From contig OY986438.1 of the NCBI GenBank assembly GCA_963920525.1, positions 133,571,471 through 133,635,470 on the forward strand: a stretch of DNA of 64,000 nt, read 5' to 3'. Positions 32,069-43,643 of this stretch are shown here, in pieces (positions within the stretch are counted from its first letter, which is position 1; each line of letters opens with the position of its first letter). The notes under the pieces were generated by a model, which saw nothing but the letters and a program-made list of their open reading frames with translations, did no database searches and was not told where the DNA came from. A program made the translations under genes and the position numbers. Source of the DNA: Dichetophora obliterata. Lineage: Eukaryota; Arthropoda; Insecta; Diptera; Sciomyzidae.

Positions 32069-34340
32069 AAAACAACTTACGCATGCAGGTTTTCGAAGAC
32101 ATAAGACACGAACAGGAGTGTCAGCATTGCAAAAAAAAAAAAACGATTACTTACAATATTTTCGACTACTTTTGTATTGGACCTATCCAAGTAAAAACAA
32201 TTTAATTCGAAACCACATCAATTATTGTTTGCTTTTACAAAATTATTTTTGGAAACAAACTTTTAGAGATTTTAAGACATGCCTAAGGCTGCGATCATAG
32301 AAAGTTTTTGTTGGTTTTCCGATTTCTTGACTACTTTGGCATTGAAGCTACCTTAAAACTACAAATACACTAGTAGCACATTTTGAAATTTGAAAATATT
32401 TCTATGCTGACAATCCTGTTCATGTCTGATCTCTTCGAAAATTTGCATGCATCGATATCTATAGTGTTTTTGAAGTGAAAACTTCTTTAGGCGCGTTGAA
32501 CGATTTTGGTAGAGGGTAAATCATTCGTTTGCATCATCGTATTTTTCCAAGGAATTCGTCATTCGGCCGCAAGCTCACAAAGAAATCACTTGGCAACTCC
32601 TGAAATTAATGCATATAATCTGTTTGTTAGTATATAAATACTTAAGTTAGGTTGCAATAAGATGTTTGCAACCAAAACTTATTATTAATTCGGTTTATAT
32701 TGGTACATATATGCCTTTAAAGTTTGGCAATTTCTTCAGTTGTTGTATTTGTCAACATTATTGAAAAATTTGCTTTTACTCAAACAGCTGCTATTCATGG
32801 TGAGATTTAAAAATGGATCCATCTTCTTCTTTTTCTTCTTTTTTCTGCTGGAACTTCGTTTGCAAACAAGAAAAATAATGTATGGATTGAGTGTTTTAAC
32901 ATTTTAATCTTCAAGTTGTGATAAAGGCATATGTTGAACATTCAAATAATTACATGCATGCTCTTATTTTATTACATATCGTCAAACAAAGTTTGACAAT
33001 TTTCACACTTGTTGTATTTGTCAGTGGCTTTTTATTTTCACCACTGCGGCATTTTATATTCAGAGTTGTCAACTATGGCTGTGTGTCAATCAGTCGTGGT
33101 AGGATAGAAAATATCAAGTTGAATAAAATTTGTGTGTGTTGAAATAAATTTGTCTTTTTTGCTGTGTCAAATGGACGATGAAATTTTGACAATTACAAAT
33201 TTTGATATTTCGGTCGTGTTTTAGCGCAAATATTTTATTTTATTTGCATTTTATCAATTTGCGACATATTTAATTCGAGAGCTTGTACTTGCAACATATT
33301 TCGTAAACTTGTAATATTGTAAACTTAAAAAAATTGCTAAAAATTAAAAAAAAATTAACGAAACAGCAGGCAAACAGAAAATATAGCATGCAAAGTGCTG
33401 TATATTTTACGCCGCCAATTCGGTTCATCTCCTCTAACGCTGCGCAACCGCTGGGATCTTGTAATTTTCTTTGCGTTGTTGTTGTAAATTTTTAAGTAGT
33501 TATTGTTGTACAGTAAGCTTTAATTTTTTGTGGATGTTTATTTGTAGCTACAGTCAGTATATGACATCGAACTAATTTAGAAAACAGTTAATACATATGA
33601 ATTAAAGAGTATATATAATATTGGCAAATCTATTTGTTTTTAGTAAAAGTGTTACCGTATCGGAAATACATATATAAATATATATGTATATATTTACATA
33701 TTTACATATATATATAGTTCATATATATATATAGTTCATATATATGAACAATTAAGCTCATTGAGGAAATTTAAAGAATATTTATGTATATTTATATAAT
33801 AACAATTACGTATTAAACCTGCAAAATAATTAATATTTTCGGTAGTAATTGAATAACTAAGGTCTGCTTATCCTAAGCATTCTATTTTTTAAAACTGTTT
33901 AGCTTAATTTCTTATATGGATTATATATAATTTATAAGCTATAGATATTTCCTAATTTTAGAATATTCTATTTTTAATACACAACGCAATATAGATATGG
34001 TAAACATGTATATTGTGTAAGTGTTATGATATAAATTGATAAAAATAAGCTTTAATTTTTTAGATTAATCAATAATGAAATAATTTAAATAAATTACTTT
34101 AATTATATGTATTTTTGATATGGTAACACTTTTGCTTAAAAGAAATATTTTCAGTAACATATAAAAAATTTAATAAATTGTTATAAGCTCTTAACAAAGT
34201 AGCTACACGATTAGAATTCATAACACCTACAAAAAATTTCCGGCTAACTGCGCCAACAACAATTACCAAGGAAATCTACAAACAAGGACGCACAGAGAAG
34301 AACAAGATCAGAGCGGAACTTTTAAAACTTTTTGATTTCA
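32069..34340. other. AT-rich intergenic DNA
   Basis: No gene recognised. It includes an A-run at 32130 and an ATATATATATAGTTC simple-repeat block (33668-33748). A slightly higher-complexity patch at 33170-33480 shows no coding signal. Confidence 0.5.
33668..33748. repeat. (ATATAT)n / ATAGTTC simple repeat
   Basis: Alternating AT with two or three tandem ATATATATATAGTTC units. Confidence 0.8.
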
Positions 34341-34554
34341 TCCTACATGTAGGACGGGGTGCAGTATGAGCTTTCGCTCATCCTACATGTCCGTCCGACC
34401 TGTCAAATCCATCCTACATGTAGCATAGTCCGAAACCCCCTATTAACATGAAAATTCTTATATAGCAGTAAGGCGGTCCGTGGCAGGACAACGTTTTCAA
34501 TTTATATTTTATGTATAGGTTTTCGCTTCGGTCGGCAGTCCTCTCACTGCTATA
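34341..34554. other. Cluster of TCCTACATGT motifs plus inverted repeat
   Basis: TCCTACATGT occurs at 34341, 34381 and 34412; the first is within the palindrome TCCTACATGTAGGA. Two are followed by inverted or shared CCGTCC/GGACGG words. Next to it TATAGCAGTAAGG (34461-34473) pairs with CTCTCACTGCTATA (34541-34554), with GC-rich inner flanks. The pattern could be a transposon end or a regulatory cluster. No gene was recognised. Confidence 0.45.
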
Positions 34555-34580
34555 CTTTTTTTTGCATAAAATTGTAGCGT

Positions 34581-34735
34581 AAGATGGGCTCCAGTACAAA
34601 TGTAATCGAAAATATTGTAAATAATCGTTTCTTATTTATATTCTCTCCAGTACAAAAGTACTACAGCAAAAAGATGGGTTCCAGTACAAAAGTGGTCGAA
34701 AATATTGTAAATAATCGTTTTTATTTATATTTTCT
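34581..34735. repeat. Two-copy tandem repeat, 90-bp period
   Basis: The units at 34581-34646 and 34671-34735 share AAGATGGGYTCCAGTACAAA, TCGAAAATATTGTAAATAAT and CGTTT..TTATTTATAT, with few differences. Confidence 0.85.
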
Positions 34736-35166
34736 GAAATTGACGAAATTCATACCACAAAATATTAATGTTTGTCTTAAATGATATAACATAAACGTTG
34801 CTGCGATTGGAAAAATAAACAAATATGGTTCTGTGTGCTTCTTGCAAAACTGTGTAGAGAGGTTTCTACCATGCCATGAGAATTGCCATGTCATAGTTTA
34901 TGAACTCCTAGCATGAGGCAATGCTACATGTTTTTCATGAAAAATATTTTTAAAAAATCAAATTTTGGAAAAAAAAAGTTTTAAGTTTTTTTTTATTTTA
35001 AATCGAATCGAAAAATTTAAATATCCAAATTTAAGTGTTATTATATGTAAAGTTTAAAAATTAATGAAAACAAAGTATTTGTAAGTAATTAAAAATCAAG
35101 CACTCAAATTATTTGAAAAAACTTAAAATCGGATTTTACACCAAAAAAATCTAGCAGCCGCAATCT

Positions 35167-35278
35167 GGGGCCGAATTACAGCATCCGTGATCGAGCAAAA
35201 TTTCGAAGGGCACAACGAAACAAGTGCCTATAAATCTTGTACAATTTTGCTCGATCACGGATGCTGTAATTCGACCCC
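35167..35278. mobile_element. Short foldback MITE, 36-bp arms
   Basis: 35167-35202 and 35243-35278 are inverted copies with one mismatch (GGGGYCGAATTACAGCATCC, then GTGATCGAGCAAAATT). The loop is about 40 bases. No clear target duplication was found. Confidence 0.8.
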
Positions 35279-35398
35279 TGCATACGCAAGTTCATGTAAG
35301 GTGCATGTTTATTGCTGCAAATTTGTTGTTTTAACTATTTAATTTAATTTTGATGGAAAATTTTAGTAATTTTAAATAAAAAACATATATATATATAT

Positions 35399-35980
35399 TA
35401 GGGCGGGTCGATTTAAAAATCGCCCATTGCTCAGTGAAAATCGTATTCTAGGGATCAAAATAAGAAACTTTGCCCGAGGAACTATGCCTCTAAAACGAAT
35501 TCTAATGCCCCAACTTTTCCGTAGGGTCAAATTTTGAAAAATTCCTCTTTGACCCATTTAGAGTTCCCCAATCGAGTCCAAATGTATGACCGACCCCCCC
35601 TTACTTTGGAGGGCCGATCCACCCATGCCAGTGGCACACCCCCTGGAACCCCCTGGGGGTTCTCCATACAAGCAAATTTCCCCATACAAACATATGTATG
35701 GGGAAACACCCTAGGGGGGTTCCAGGGGTTGTGCCACTGGCATGGGTGGATCGGCCCTCCAAAGTAAGTGGGGGTCGGTCATAGATTTGGACTCGATTGG
35801 GGAACTCTAAATAGGTCAAAGATGGATTTTTCAAAATTTGACCCTACGGAAAAGTAGGGGCATTACAATTCGTTTTAGGGGTATAGTTCCTGAGGCAAAG
35901 TTTCTTATTTTGAGCCCTAGAATACGATTTTCACTGAGCAATGGGCGATTTTTTGCCTCCCCACAAATCGACCCGGCCTA
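35399..35980. mobile_element. Foldback hAT MITE, family B copy 2
   Basis: The termini TAGGGCGGGTCGAT and inverted TTTGTGGGGAGG...CGACCCGGCCTA match the copy at 14034-14342. The flanks are ATATATAT (35391-35398 and 35981-35988), consistent with an 8-bp duplication but in AT repeats. The 582-bp body is nearly a perfect palindrome centred near 35690, with GC-rich blocks (CCCTGGAACCCCCTGGGGG). The mirrored ORFs inside are a consequence of the palindrome and are not genes. Confidence 0.92.
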
Positions 35981-35988
35981 ATATATAT

Positions 35989-37000
35989 GTATATTATTCA
36001 ATATAAAATATTTAAAGATTAAACTCTTTTGTTTTACTTTTAAAAACTAAATGCCTTCAAAACGAAACAAAAAATTTATTGGGAAAAAAAGTCTACCCAC
36101 TTGCTATGGTGTGTACAGAAGTTATTTTAGTAGTTGTTGTTGGCTTTGTTACTGAAGCTGATGCTGCTGTTGTTGTCACATGAGACTCTAGTGGCAAGAA
36201 TTGCTTTGCTGCCGCATTGAAAGCTTCAATTCTTGTTCGCTGGGTGAAAATCATTTCTTGAAATGCAATACATTGCGGCTTCTAATACACTAACATATAC
36301 ACACACACACACACTCATAATCTACGCATATTTTTTGCTCTTTCTTTTATGCTGTTGCTCGGTCGTTTCCGTTTCCTGTTGCAATGCAGACGCCATTGCA
36401 ATGCAGCTGAAATTACTTTGAAAACTTGAACCCGTGCTGCAGTGTTCAATTTATTTTTTTTTTTGTTTTGACGACACAAGCATTTGAAGAAATTTTGCTC
36501 GCTCTTTGTCACTCACGCTTCTTTTGCTCTTAACGCCTTCTTGCTCTCACATGATCTCAATTAAATTTCATATTGAAGATATTTTTTTCTCCTTCTTCCT
36601 TTTCTTCTACTTCTTCTTAACTGTGGTTGAAATCATTGCAACCACCAGGTAAAACCTTAAACACTTGACACCTGGCACAGCATGTCCTTTGATGTATCCG
36701 GGCATTGCTATCTATTTGAATAGGAGTGTGTCTGTGTATGTGCGTCAGTGCAATAGCATTGCAAACGGCAGCTTCTTCCGCTTCTTCCACCTTATCATCA
36801 TGCTCATGCAATGACGACAAGACAGAAACTAGCAACGGCTTCTCACAGGATTGACACCGGATGTCCTGCTGATCCTGATTGCTTTGCTTGTGTTTGTGTG
36901 ATTGCTAAAAGTCAATCACATTCTATGCGGTTTTCCATTATAAAGCTGCAAGAGAAATCGTTCTTTGATGATGTTCGGATGTTTTTAATTGAGTAACATT
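35989..37000. other. Higher-complexity intergenic segment with opa-like tract
   Basis: 36140-36180 (GTTGTTGTTGGC, GATGCTGCTGTTGTTGTC) would read as an Asn/Ser-rich opa-like run on the minus strand. A CA repeat lies at 36299-36314. The ORF at 36617-36835 (minus) has no identifiable domain. This could be a host UTR or intron; no exon was fixed. Confidence 0.4.
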
Positions 37001-38648
37001 CGTTGAGCTTCGTTACTATGCGGTTTTTATGCATTTCTTAGTGTTTAGAATTGCCACATTTTATTCACTTATATAAAGAATTTTGATGCATGGAAAATTG
37101 ACAAATTCTGATAAATTTTTCATAGTTTAAAAAAGTGTGACTAAATTCTGCAGTTAAAATTATATTTAACAATATTTCGATCAGTTTTTTTAAATAAAAA
37201 AATTAATTATTTTAAGTATATAACATTTTCCGGTTGAATGAGACCTTTTTTCAATGAAATAAAAACTAAGCAAACCTTTTTTTAATGCAACGAAACCTTT
37301 TTCGGATTAGATAAACTATTTTTAAATTAACCTAAACTATTTTCAATTGAAGCGAACGTATTTTCAAATTAAGCGAAATATTGTTCCAATTGAAAGAAAC
37401 AATTTTCAAAACTTCAAACTTTTTTGAAACTAGGTGAAATTTTTTTCAAAGTAAATGTTAGTTTTAACATTCAACAATTCGTTAAACAAATGTTAATTTT
37501 AAATTAAATTTTTTAAAATGCCGAACTTTTACACTCCAATAAAGTACTAAAAAAGACTAAGCCTTATTGTACACCATTATAAGTCAATAAATAAAATAAA
37601 ATAAAACCAAAATAAGCATAATTATATATTATGTATTAAGAATTAATAAGAAACTTATTTAGTAATATGTTTGTAATAATACTCCACTGTGTAGTATAAG
37701 GTATAATTGTTTGTCTCAGCCTAACATTGAGGTCATATTGTATTATTAACCTTTCCTTTCAAAAACAGTTACAAAGCCTTACCTTACCTTACAAAAACAG
37801 TAACAAAGCCGTAATTATATCATGGTTTCCTCTGAGAAACTGATGTATGTTTTAATCTCATTTTAAATTCTCTATTAACTTTGTTACTCCAATTAACGCT
37901 AAGAAGGAGGCGTGGCTGTCTGTCTGTCTGCCTGTCGATACGATTACAGCTGCAATTTTGAAGCTATCGTATCTGGTATATGTGCTTTATTCAAAAAGCA
38001 AGAATCAAGTATAGAAATGAGCAAAATCGGAAGAAAACCACGCCTACCTCCCATACAAAGGAACTTTAACAAAATAGTAAAATCTATTTAAATGACACAA
38101 AAACTAATGTTCTGAATGAGTTGAAATGTTTCACATAAGCTTTTTCCTCAAATATTCACAACACATTTCAAATTAGTCAAAATAGTTTAAAACCATGCCT
38201 ACCTCCCATAAAAGTAACTATATGAAAAGTGTCAAGTCTCTAAAAACTCCACAAAATAATTTTTATGAAAGAAAATTATAAACATATGTTAAGAATCTTA
38301 ATATTAAAACAATCTCCTATACAAAATGGCGTCATCAAAGTAGCATAACTTTTAAAAACTTCCAAAAACCGTGTGTATTAACAGCATATTTATCACACAA
38401 TCTTCTATATCTTAAACGTGTCTTGCATTTGGGTTTTGGCAAAAATGGATGAACGATCCAATCGTCGATACGAAGTGACGCCATCAAACTTTACAAACAT
38501 GCATAACTTAGAATAAACTGTGGGGTGCTTTTACTTTGACCCAGTCGAAAATAATTCCTCATGGTTTTTTTTTTACTTACAACTAATTTTGATATAACAC
38601 GATATTACATAACCACTTATCTATGTCAAGTTATTATTTATTAATTTC
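37001..38648. other. AT-rich intergenic DNA with dispersed-repeat fragment
   Basis: No gene seen. 37905-38060 contains GGAGGCGTGGC, TGTCTGTCTG, then GAGCAAAATCGG and ACCACGCCTACC. ACCATGCCTACCTCCCAT recurs near 38193. These are typical dispersed intergenic words in fly genomes (recollection). Confidence 0.5.
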
Positions 38649-39165
38649 TTTATTTATTTATTTATTTATTTGTCAATTCTCTGTCAATTATCAAGTACAA
38701 TGCTTTCATAGACTAGGGATACAATATAACTTAATGTTAATTTCTAAGTAAAATTAACAGTTTTTTTCTTTAATTCAATTGCATTCTCAGTAATATTCAA
38801 CTCAAAACAAATAGATTTAAACTCAAAAAAAAGAATTGCGAAATATAAAAATTTTTTTTTCTAAACCTCAGAGATACTGAAGGAACATACATATTATAAA
38901 GCAAAAGTAGTTCAGGACAGTCAATATGATTCTCGCAAGCATTATCAAAAATATCTTCTTCTCGATTCTAAGTACATTAATTCAATAAGAGTAAATCGAA
39001 CCTATGTCATGGCAAATTTTCAGTCAAGTTCCATTTACGAATAGCGAACCTAGTAAATATTCTTTGGATGGCCTCTATACGCACTATGCTGACTAAATAC
39101 GACGGACTCCAATTACAACAAGCATATTCTAACGTAGAGCGAACCATGGATATATACTAACAGCC
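38649..39165 (-). pseudogene. Jockey-type non-LTR retrotransposon 3' end
   Basis: The minus strand reads, with stops and shifts, RTLEYACCNWSPSYLVSIVR, IEAIQRIFTRFAIRKWNL, and near the end NHIDCPELLLLYNMYVPSVS then LRF. This matches the RT C-terminal block (LEYACVVWSP..RIEAVQRRFTRFAL..) of Jockey-like elements. The 3' terminus is a (TAAA)n tail (38649-38671 on the plus strand as TTTA repeats). It is 5'-truncated and dead. Confidence 0.75.
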
Positions 39166-39475
39166 TTATTCATAATCTCATTTTAAAGGCTGCGTAACTT
39201 TAAACCAGCTTTAAACAGCACATCGTTATTCATAAATGTTTTTCCGGCTTGTGTAAGATCTGCGTAACTTAAACGCCGAAATTTGCGTTTAAAGGCTGCA
39301 TAAATGTAACCTTAACTTTTTTGTCGTCTTTTCAATTACGGTTGATGTATATGATATTTATATCATAGATATGCTCCATATGCGACCATTTTAGAATTCT
39401 TCGTTTTTGTAAAAGAGTTTCGATTGTTTATCAATGTTTAGCAATGAATAAAAAAGTGGTTATGAATAATAATTT
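39166..39475. mobile_element. Possible MITE with TTATTCATAA-type ends
   Basis: CTTATTCATAATCTCATTTT on the left and the inversely related GTTATGAATAATAATTTCAG on the right enclose CTGCGTAACTTTAAA/CTGCGTAACTTAAA direct words. Pairing is short and imperfect and no duplication was seen. Confidence 0.35.
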
Positions 39476-40999
39476 CAGCAAGGTTGCGTAGAGGATGCTT
39501 AAAGCCTTGAAGAGTGCCTAACTGAACAAGCGTTGAACCACAGATAATATAATATAATATAATAAATAATAAAACCGCCATACAAGCAAGTGGCATAGTA
39601 AAATTTAAATGTGGATTTATCATAAATCCAAATAAAAGCTTTATGAGAGTCAGCGAGCGAACGATTTAAAGCTTTTGAGAGCGAGAGAATAAGTAAGCGA
39701 CTATGTGAGCAAATGTGAGCATTATATTGAAAAACAAAAGAAATGATATGTAAAGATTTCATGCACGAAACATCTCAATAAAAAATGTAGCTGCCAACAA
39801 AATGTAGCAGAATTTCATTAGGTTTTACTTAAAAAATGTAGGCAATTTTTTACTAAACTACCCTACGAACAATTATATAATTTAAAGTTATTATATTTTT
39901 TTGCATTATCTCTTATCTTTTTGTTATATAATTTCAAGAAAATAATATCATAAAATGATATAATCTAGGTATATTTTTTGTGTTGATTTAGTTTTTTTTG
40001 CCGTTTTGACACATGATATTTTTAGTGTTATATTATTGTAAGGGCGATTCCATCAGTTGAAGCTTAGCGGCGTATAATGTTGTAAGCAATATTTTTAAGT
40101 TGTTTTCTTCCGGAAAAATTTTTTTGTTTAACTACTTTTATGTATTTTTATTATATTATTGCAAATACACGCTTTACTATATGAAAACTACTCAGAAATG
40201 CAATTTTCAATTGTTGTTATTTATACAACGAAAACATTTTTTGAGTCATTTTTTGAGTAAAAATTCAGTATTTTGGACCTTTTTTGAAAAAAAAAAATTA
40301 AAAAATATATTCATTGACCTAACGCTACAGTTGAAACTATTTTTGTAAAGTGCTTTTATTAAAATTTTCATAAAAAATTTTCTTGGGGAACGATGTTTTA
40401 TAAAAATGTCGTTGTCCCAAAAATTTCTGAAATTCTTAAGATATGTGAATGATCTTGATATTAAAATTACTGAAATTTTTTTAAATTGGATTTGCGAAAA
40501 ATTTTTTTAAGAAAGATTTTCAATATCAAAATTTACGTAAGTGAAAATGGGTGGAATGAGCGTGATCAAAACTAACTATGTTACAATCTAATCTAGGATG
40601 CACACAATATGTGTACTTAAATTGAGCGAAGTCCGTTAAGACATTTAGATTTGTATAAATGTCAATTAAACAAACAAACCAGAAAATAAGTTTTATTAAT
40701 ACAGACTTTAAGTTAAATTGTATGAGAATTATAGAACGAATGCAATTCGAAAAGAATTGAAGAATTTTCAAAGATTTTTTCGATTTTTTTAAGTTTTGAA
40801 AAATATGTCCCCAGTTATGATCCTTTAACTTCAAAAATGTTTTTGAATATTACAAAATTTAAACATTCTTGCAAACAAGACGTTTATATCTTTCATTTAA
40901 GCTATCATTTGTATTGATCTAACGATTTTTGTATAAATTTTCTAAATACTACATTTGTGAAAGAGTTTAAAAAATATAGTTAATACTCAAAACTACCTC
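39476..40999. other. AT-rich intergenic DNA
   Basis: No gene or defined repeat. ORFs at 39499-39762 and 40526-40834 have no recognisable domain. Confidence 0.5.
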
Positions 41000-41395
41000 C
41001 TATACAGGCCTATAGCTTTATAATTATATTTCGCAAAGCCTTAGAATTCGGTATTCGAAAATTTTCGAACAATTTACAAGTAGCGTTTCCCTGATAACAT
41101 GTGATGGGTGTTGGGCAAGGGGGAGAGGCACCTCCTACACCACCTAAATTTGCGATATCGAATTGCTTTGGAGTTATAGGCCGCATAGCCTCGGAATTCG
41201 GTATTCGACTACAATATACACGTTTCACTGATAACATTTTATGGGCGTTACCCCTCCCATACTACTGAAATTTTTGATATTGAATAGCTTTGTAGTTATA
41301 AATGGCTGCACAGCCTCGGAATTCGGTACTCGACCACAATTTACTCGTGCCGTTTCACTGATAACATGTTATGGGCGTTTGGCAACGGGAGCATG
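41000..41395. repeat. Three-copy tandem repeat, 125-150-bp unit
   Basis: Three diverged copies each contain AATTCGGTATTCGA (41044, 41195, 41320) and CTGATAACATGTTATGGGCG (about 41092, 41229, 41359). They also share GATATYGAATTGCTTTGGAG and, in two copies, GCAYAGCCTCGG. Spacing of 125-150 bp reflects small indels. Confidence 0.85.
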
Positions 41396-42760
41396 GCAGA
41401 AACGCACAGTGTTTCAGCTAGTTATTTATACCAGCGCGAAGATTTCGTTGTTTTGTTTTGATTTATTTTTGACGTATCTTTGTTTACGTTATTTCTGTTT
41501 TTTACTCATTTCAAAGAGTTAACAGTGCTGCAAATCCTATTATAACGTAAAATTGCGGTTAACCCATTAACTGCCAAATGAAAAATAAAAGTGAAAAGAC
41601 CAAAAAATGTTTGTTTTACAATAGAAAACAAACTAAAATAGCAAAAAAAATTTTTATTTTAATTTTTTTTTTATTTTTTTTTAAGAAAACATATTTAAAA
41701 AAAAAATGAGAAACAAATGGAATTGACCCGCTTAACAATTGGCAATTAACAATAAAATTCACTAATGCTTACCAACAAAGAAAACTTTAAAAGTTAAAAA
41801 TATGTTACTGTACAGTGGCTCTTAATGGCTTAAGGGATTTTCAAAATTAGCTAAAAACGCTAAGAACATTGTTTGTAAGTAAAATCTTTAGTTAAATAAA
41901 TGATAATTGGGTTTTTAAAGTCTGAAGAATTTGTTTAGTACAAACTCACCACGTCGACTTTGATGCAGGTAATTTTGAGTATTTTTACTGAAACCGAAAT
42001 ACGTAAATATCCAACCTGCTACAATCATACTTTTTACCTTAATGTTTTCGTTGAAATATTTTTTTAACAACAAAGTAAAAATAAAACCAAAATATATATC
42101 AAAGTCATATTTTTGCGCACTTTAACATGGGGAGAAATGTTAAATAAACGTTATATTTTAAACTCTTTCACAAATGTAGAGTACCAATAATCATATAAAT
42201 AGAAGCTTAAATAAAAGATATAAATGTCTCATTTGTAAACAGTAAAAAATTTGAGGGTAAATTTTATCTTTTTTATTACATTTGTGGGGTATAAACTTTT
42301 TTTATTCCATATAATTTATAAATTTTATACCACTAAATATTATAAAAATAATAAAACAAATATAATTTAAAAATTTTATATGGATATCATGCGTAAATCA
42401 AAATATATTCTGGTTCGATAGCAAAAAATTCACCGAAATCGGGAAATTAAAAAATATAGTGGTTTCGATTGGTCTGACGAGAAAAATTGTCTGGAAAAAT
42501 TTATAAGATTTGATGGAATAACTTTTAAAAACATTTTCGGTTTGGATTTATGTGTATACAAAATAGTATAAAATTTATGCTCATGTTTTTACTGTAAATA
42601 TGTATAAAACTTGTAAAATAAATGAATACTTTTGAAGTTATAAGATCATAACTGTGGAAATATTTCTGAAAACTCAAAAAAGTCGAAAAATTCTTCTAAA
42701 AAAAATTTGATCAAATCTGGAAAAGTCTTAATGATTTTTATTATCTAGAAAAAATACTCA
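41396..42760. other. AT-rich intergenic DNA
   Basis: No gene seen; long A and T runs at 41645-41710. Confidence 0.5.
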
Positions 42761-42769
42761 ATTGAACTA

Positions 42770-43370
42770 AATATGTCGTTTTCGTCGCGCAAACTTTTTT
42801 TCAAATGGTTTACCACTGTTATTAATTTGTTATTCACTTTTAAATGAAAAATACAATGAATAACAAATTTTGTTATTCACTAACTACTATTTTATGAATA
42901 AAATGTTCGCTATTAATTTTGTTTTTATTAATTTTTATTCATTATTAAATTTTTATTCATTATTAATTTTTTATTCATTGTTAATTTTTTATTTATTATA
43001 AACTTCGTATTCATTTCTAATTTCTCATTCACTTTGGAATAATAAATAAAATAAAAAATCTTTTTATACACTTTTGAAGAATGAACCAACTTAATAATAA
43101 ATAAAAAATTAATAATGACTATAAAATTAGTAACGAATAACACATGAATAGGTAATGAATCAAAAAATAATAGTGTATAAAAAATTAACTATTGAAATAT
43201 TTGAAATTATTTTTGAATTGCATTCTTTGTAAATAGCATTCATATGAATAAAAAAATTATTAATTATTCTGAATAACGAAAAAAAATAATTTAAATTAAT
43301 TACGAATCAATTTTTTAAAATTCAATATGAATTAAAAATTTTATTTATAAACAATTTTAAATTCATTGCA
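42770..43370. repeat. TTATTCATT-rich low-complexity block
   Basis: 42915-43010 holds four or five tandem copies of a TTTTTATTCATTATTAAT-like 16-18-bp unit. Around it, GAATAAC/GTTATTC words recur in both orientations (42820-42905, 43130-43345), as in a decayed foldback or satellite. Confidence 0.6.
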
Positions 43371-43547
43371 TGGATTTGTATGTCGTTATTCAGTTTTCCT
43401 TAAGATTCTGAATATATATAAAGATTATACTGCTCTGGCTAAATAAGAAAAATGTGATTCGCAAAAAATAAGGGAATCATCATGAAAATAATGCAAACAA
43501 ACACAAACATTTGTTGCTGTCAAGCAGAGATCACAACTGCTTGGTTC

Positions 43548-43575
43548 CAACAACAACAACAACAACAACAACAAC
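43548..43575 (+). repeat. (CAA)n microsatellite
   Basis: Nine CAA units just left of the hAT insertion. The surrounding 131-codon ORF (43482-43877) runs across the transposon boundary, so it is not a real gene. Confidence 0.85.
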
Positions 43576-43643
43576 GGAAAAAAACAATAACAACATTAAA
43601 ATTCACGACTCTCGCTAGCTATGAGAAACCATGCAGTGGTGAT

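Noticed and set aside
35534..35834. Overlapping ORFs reading LEFPNRVQ(M/I)YDRPP on both strands
   Set aside because: They are mirror images produced by the palindromic foldback element, not genes.
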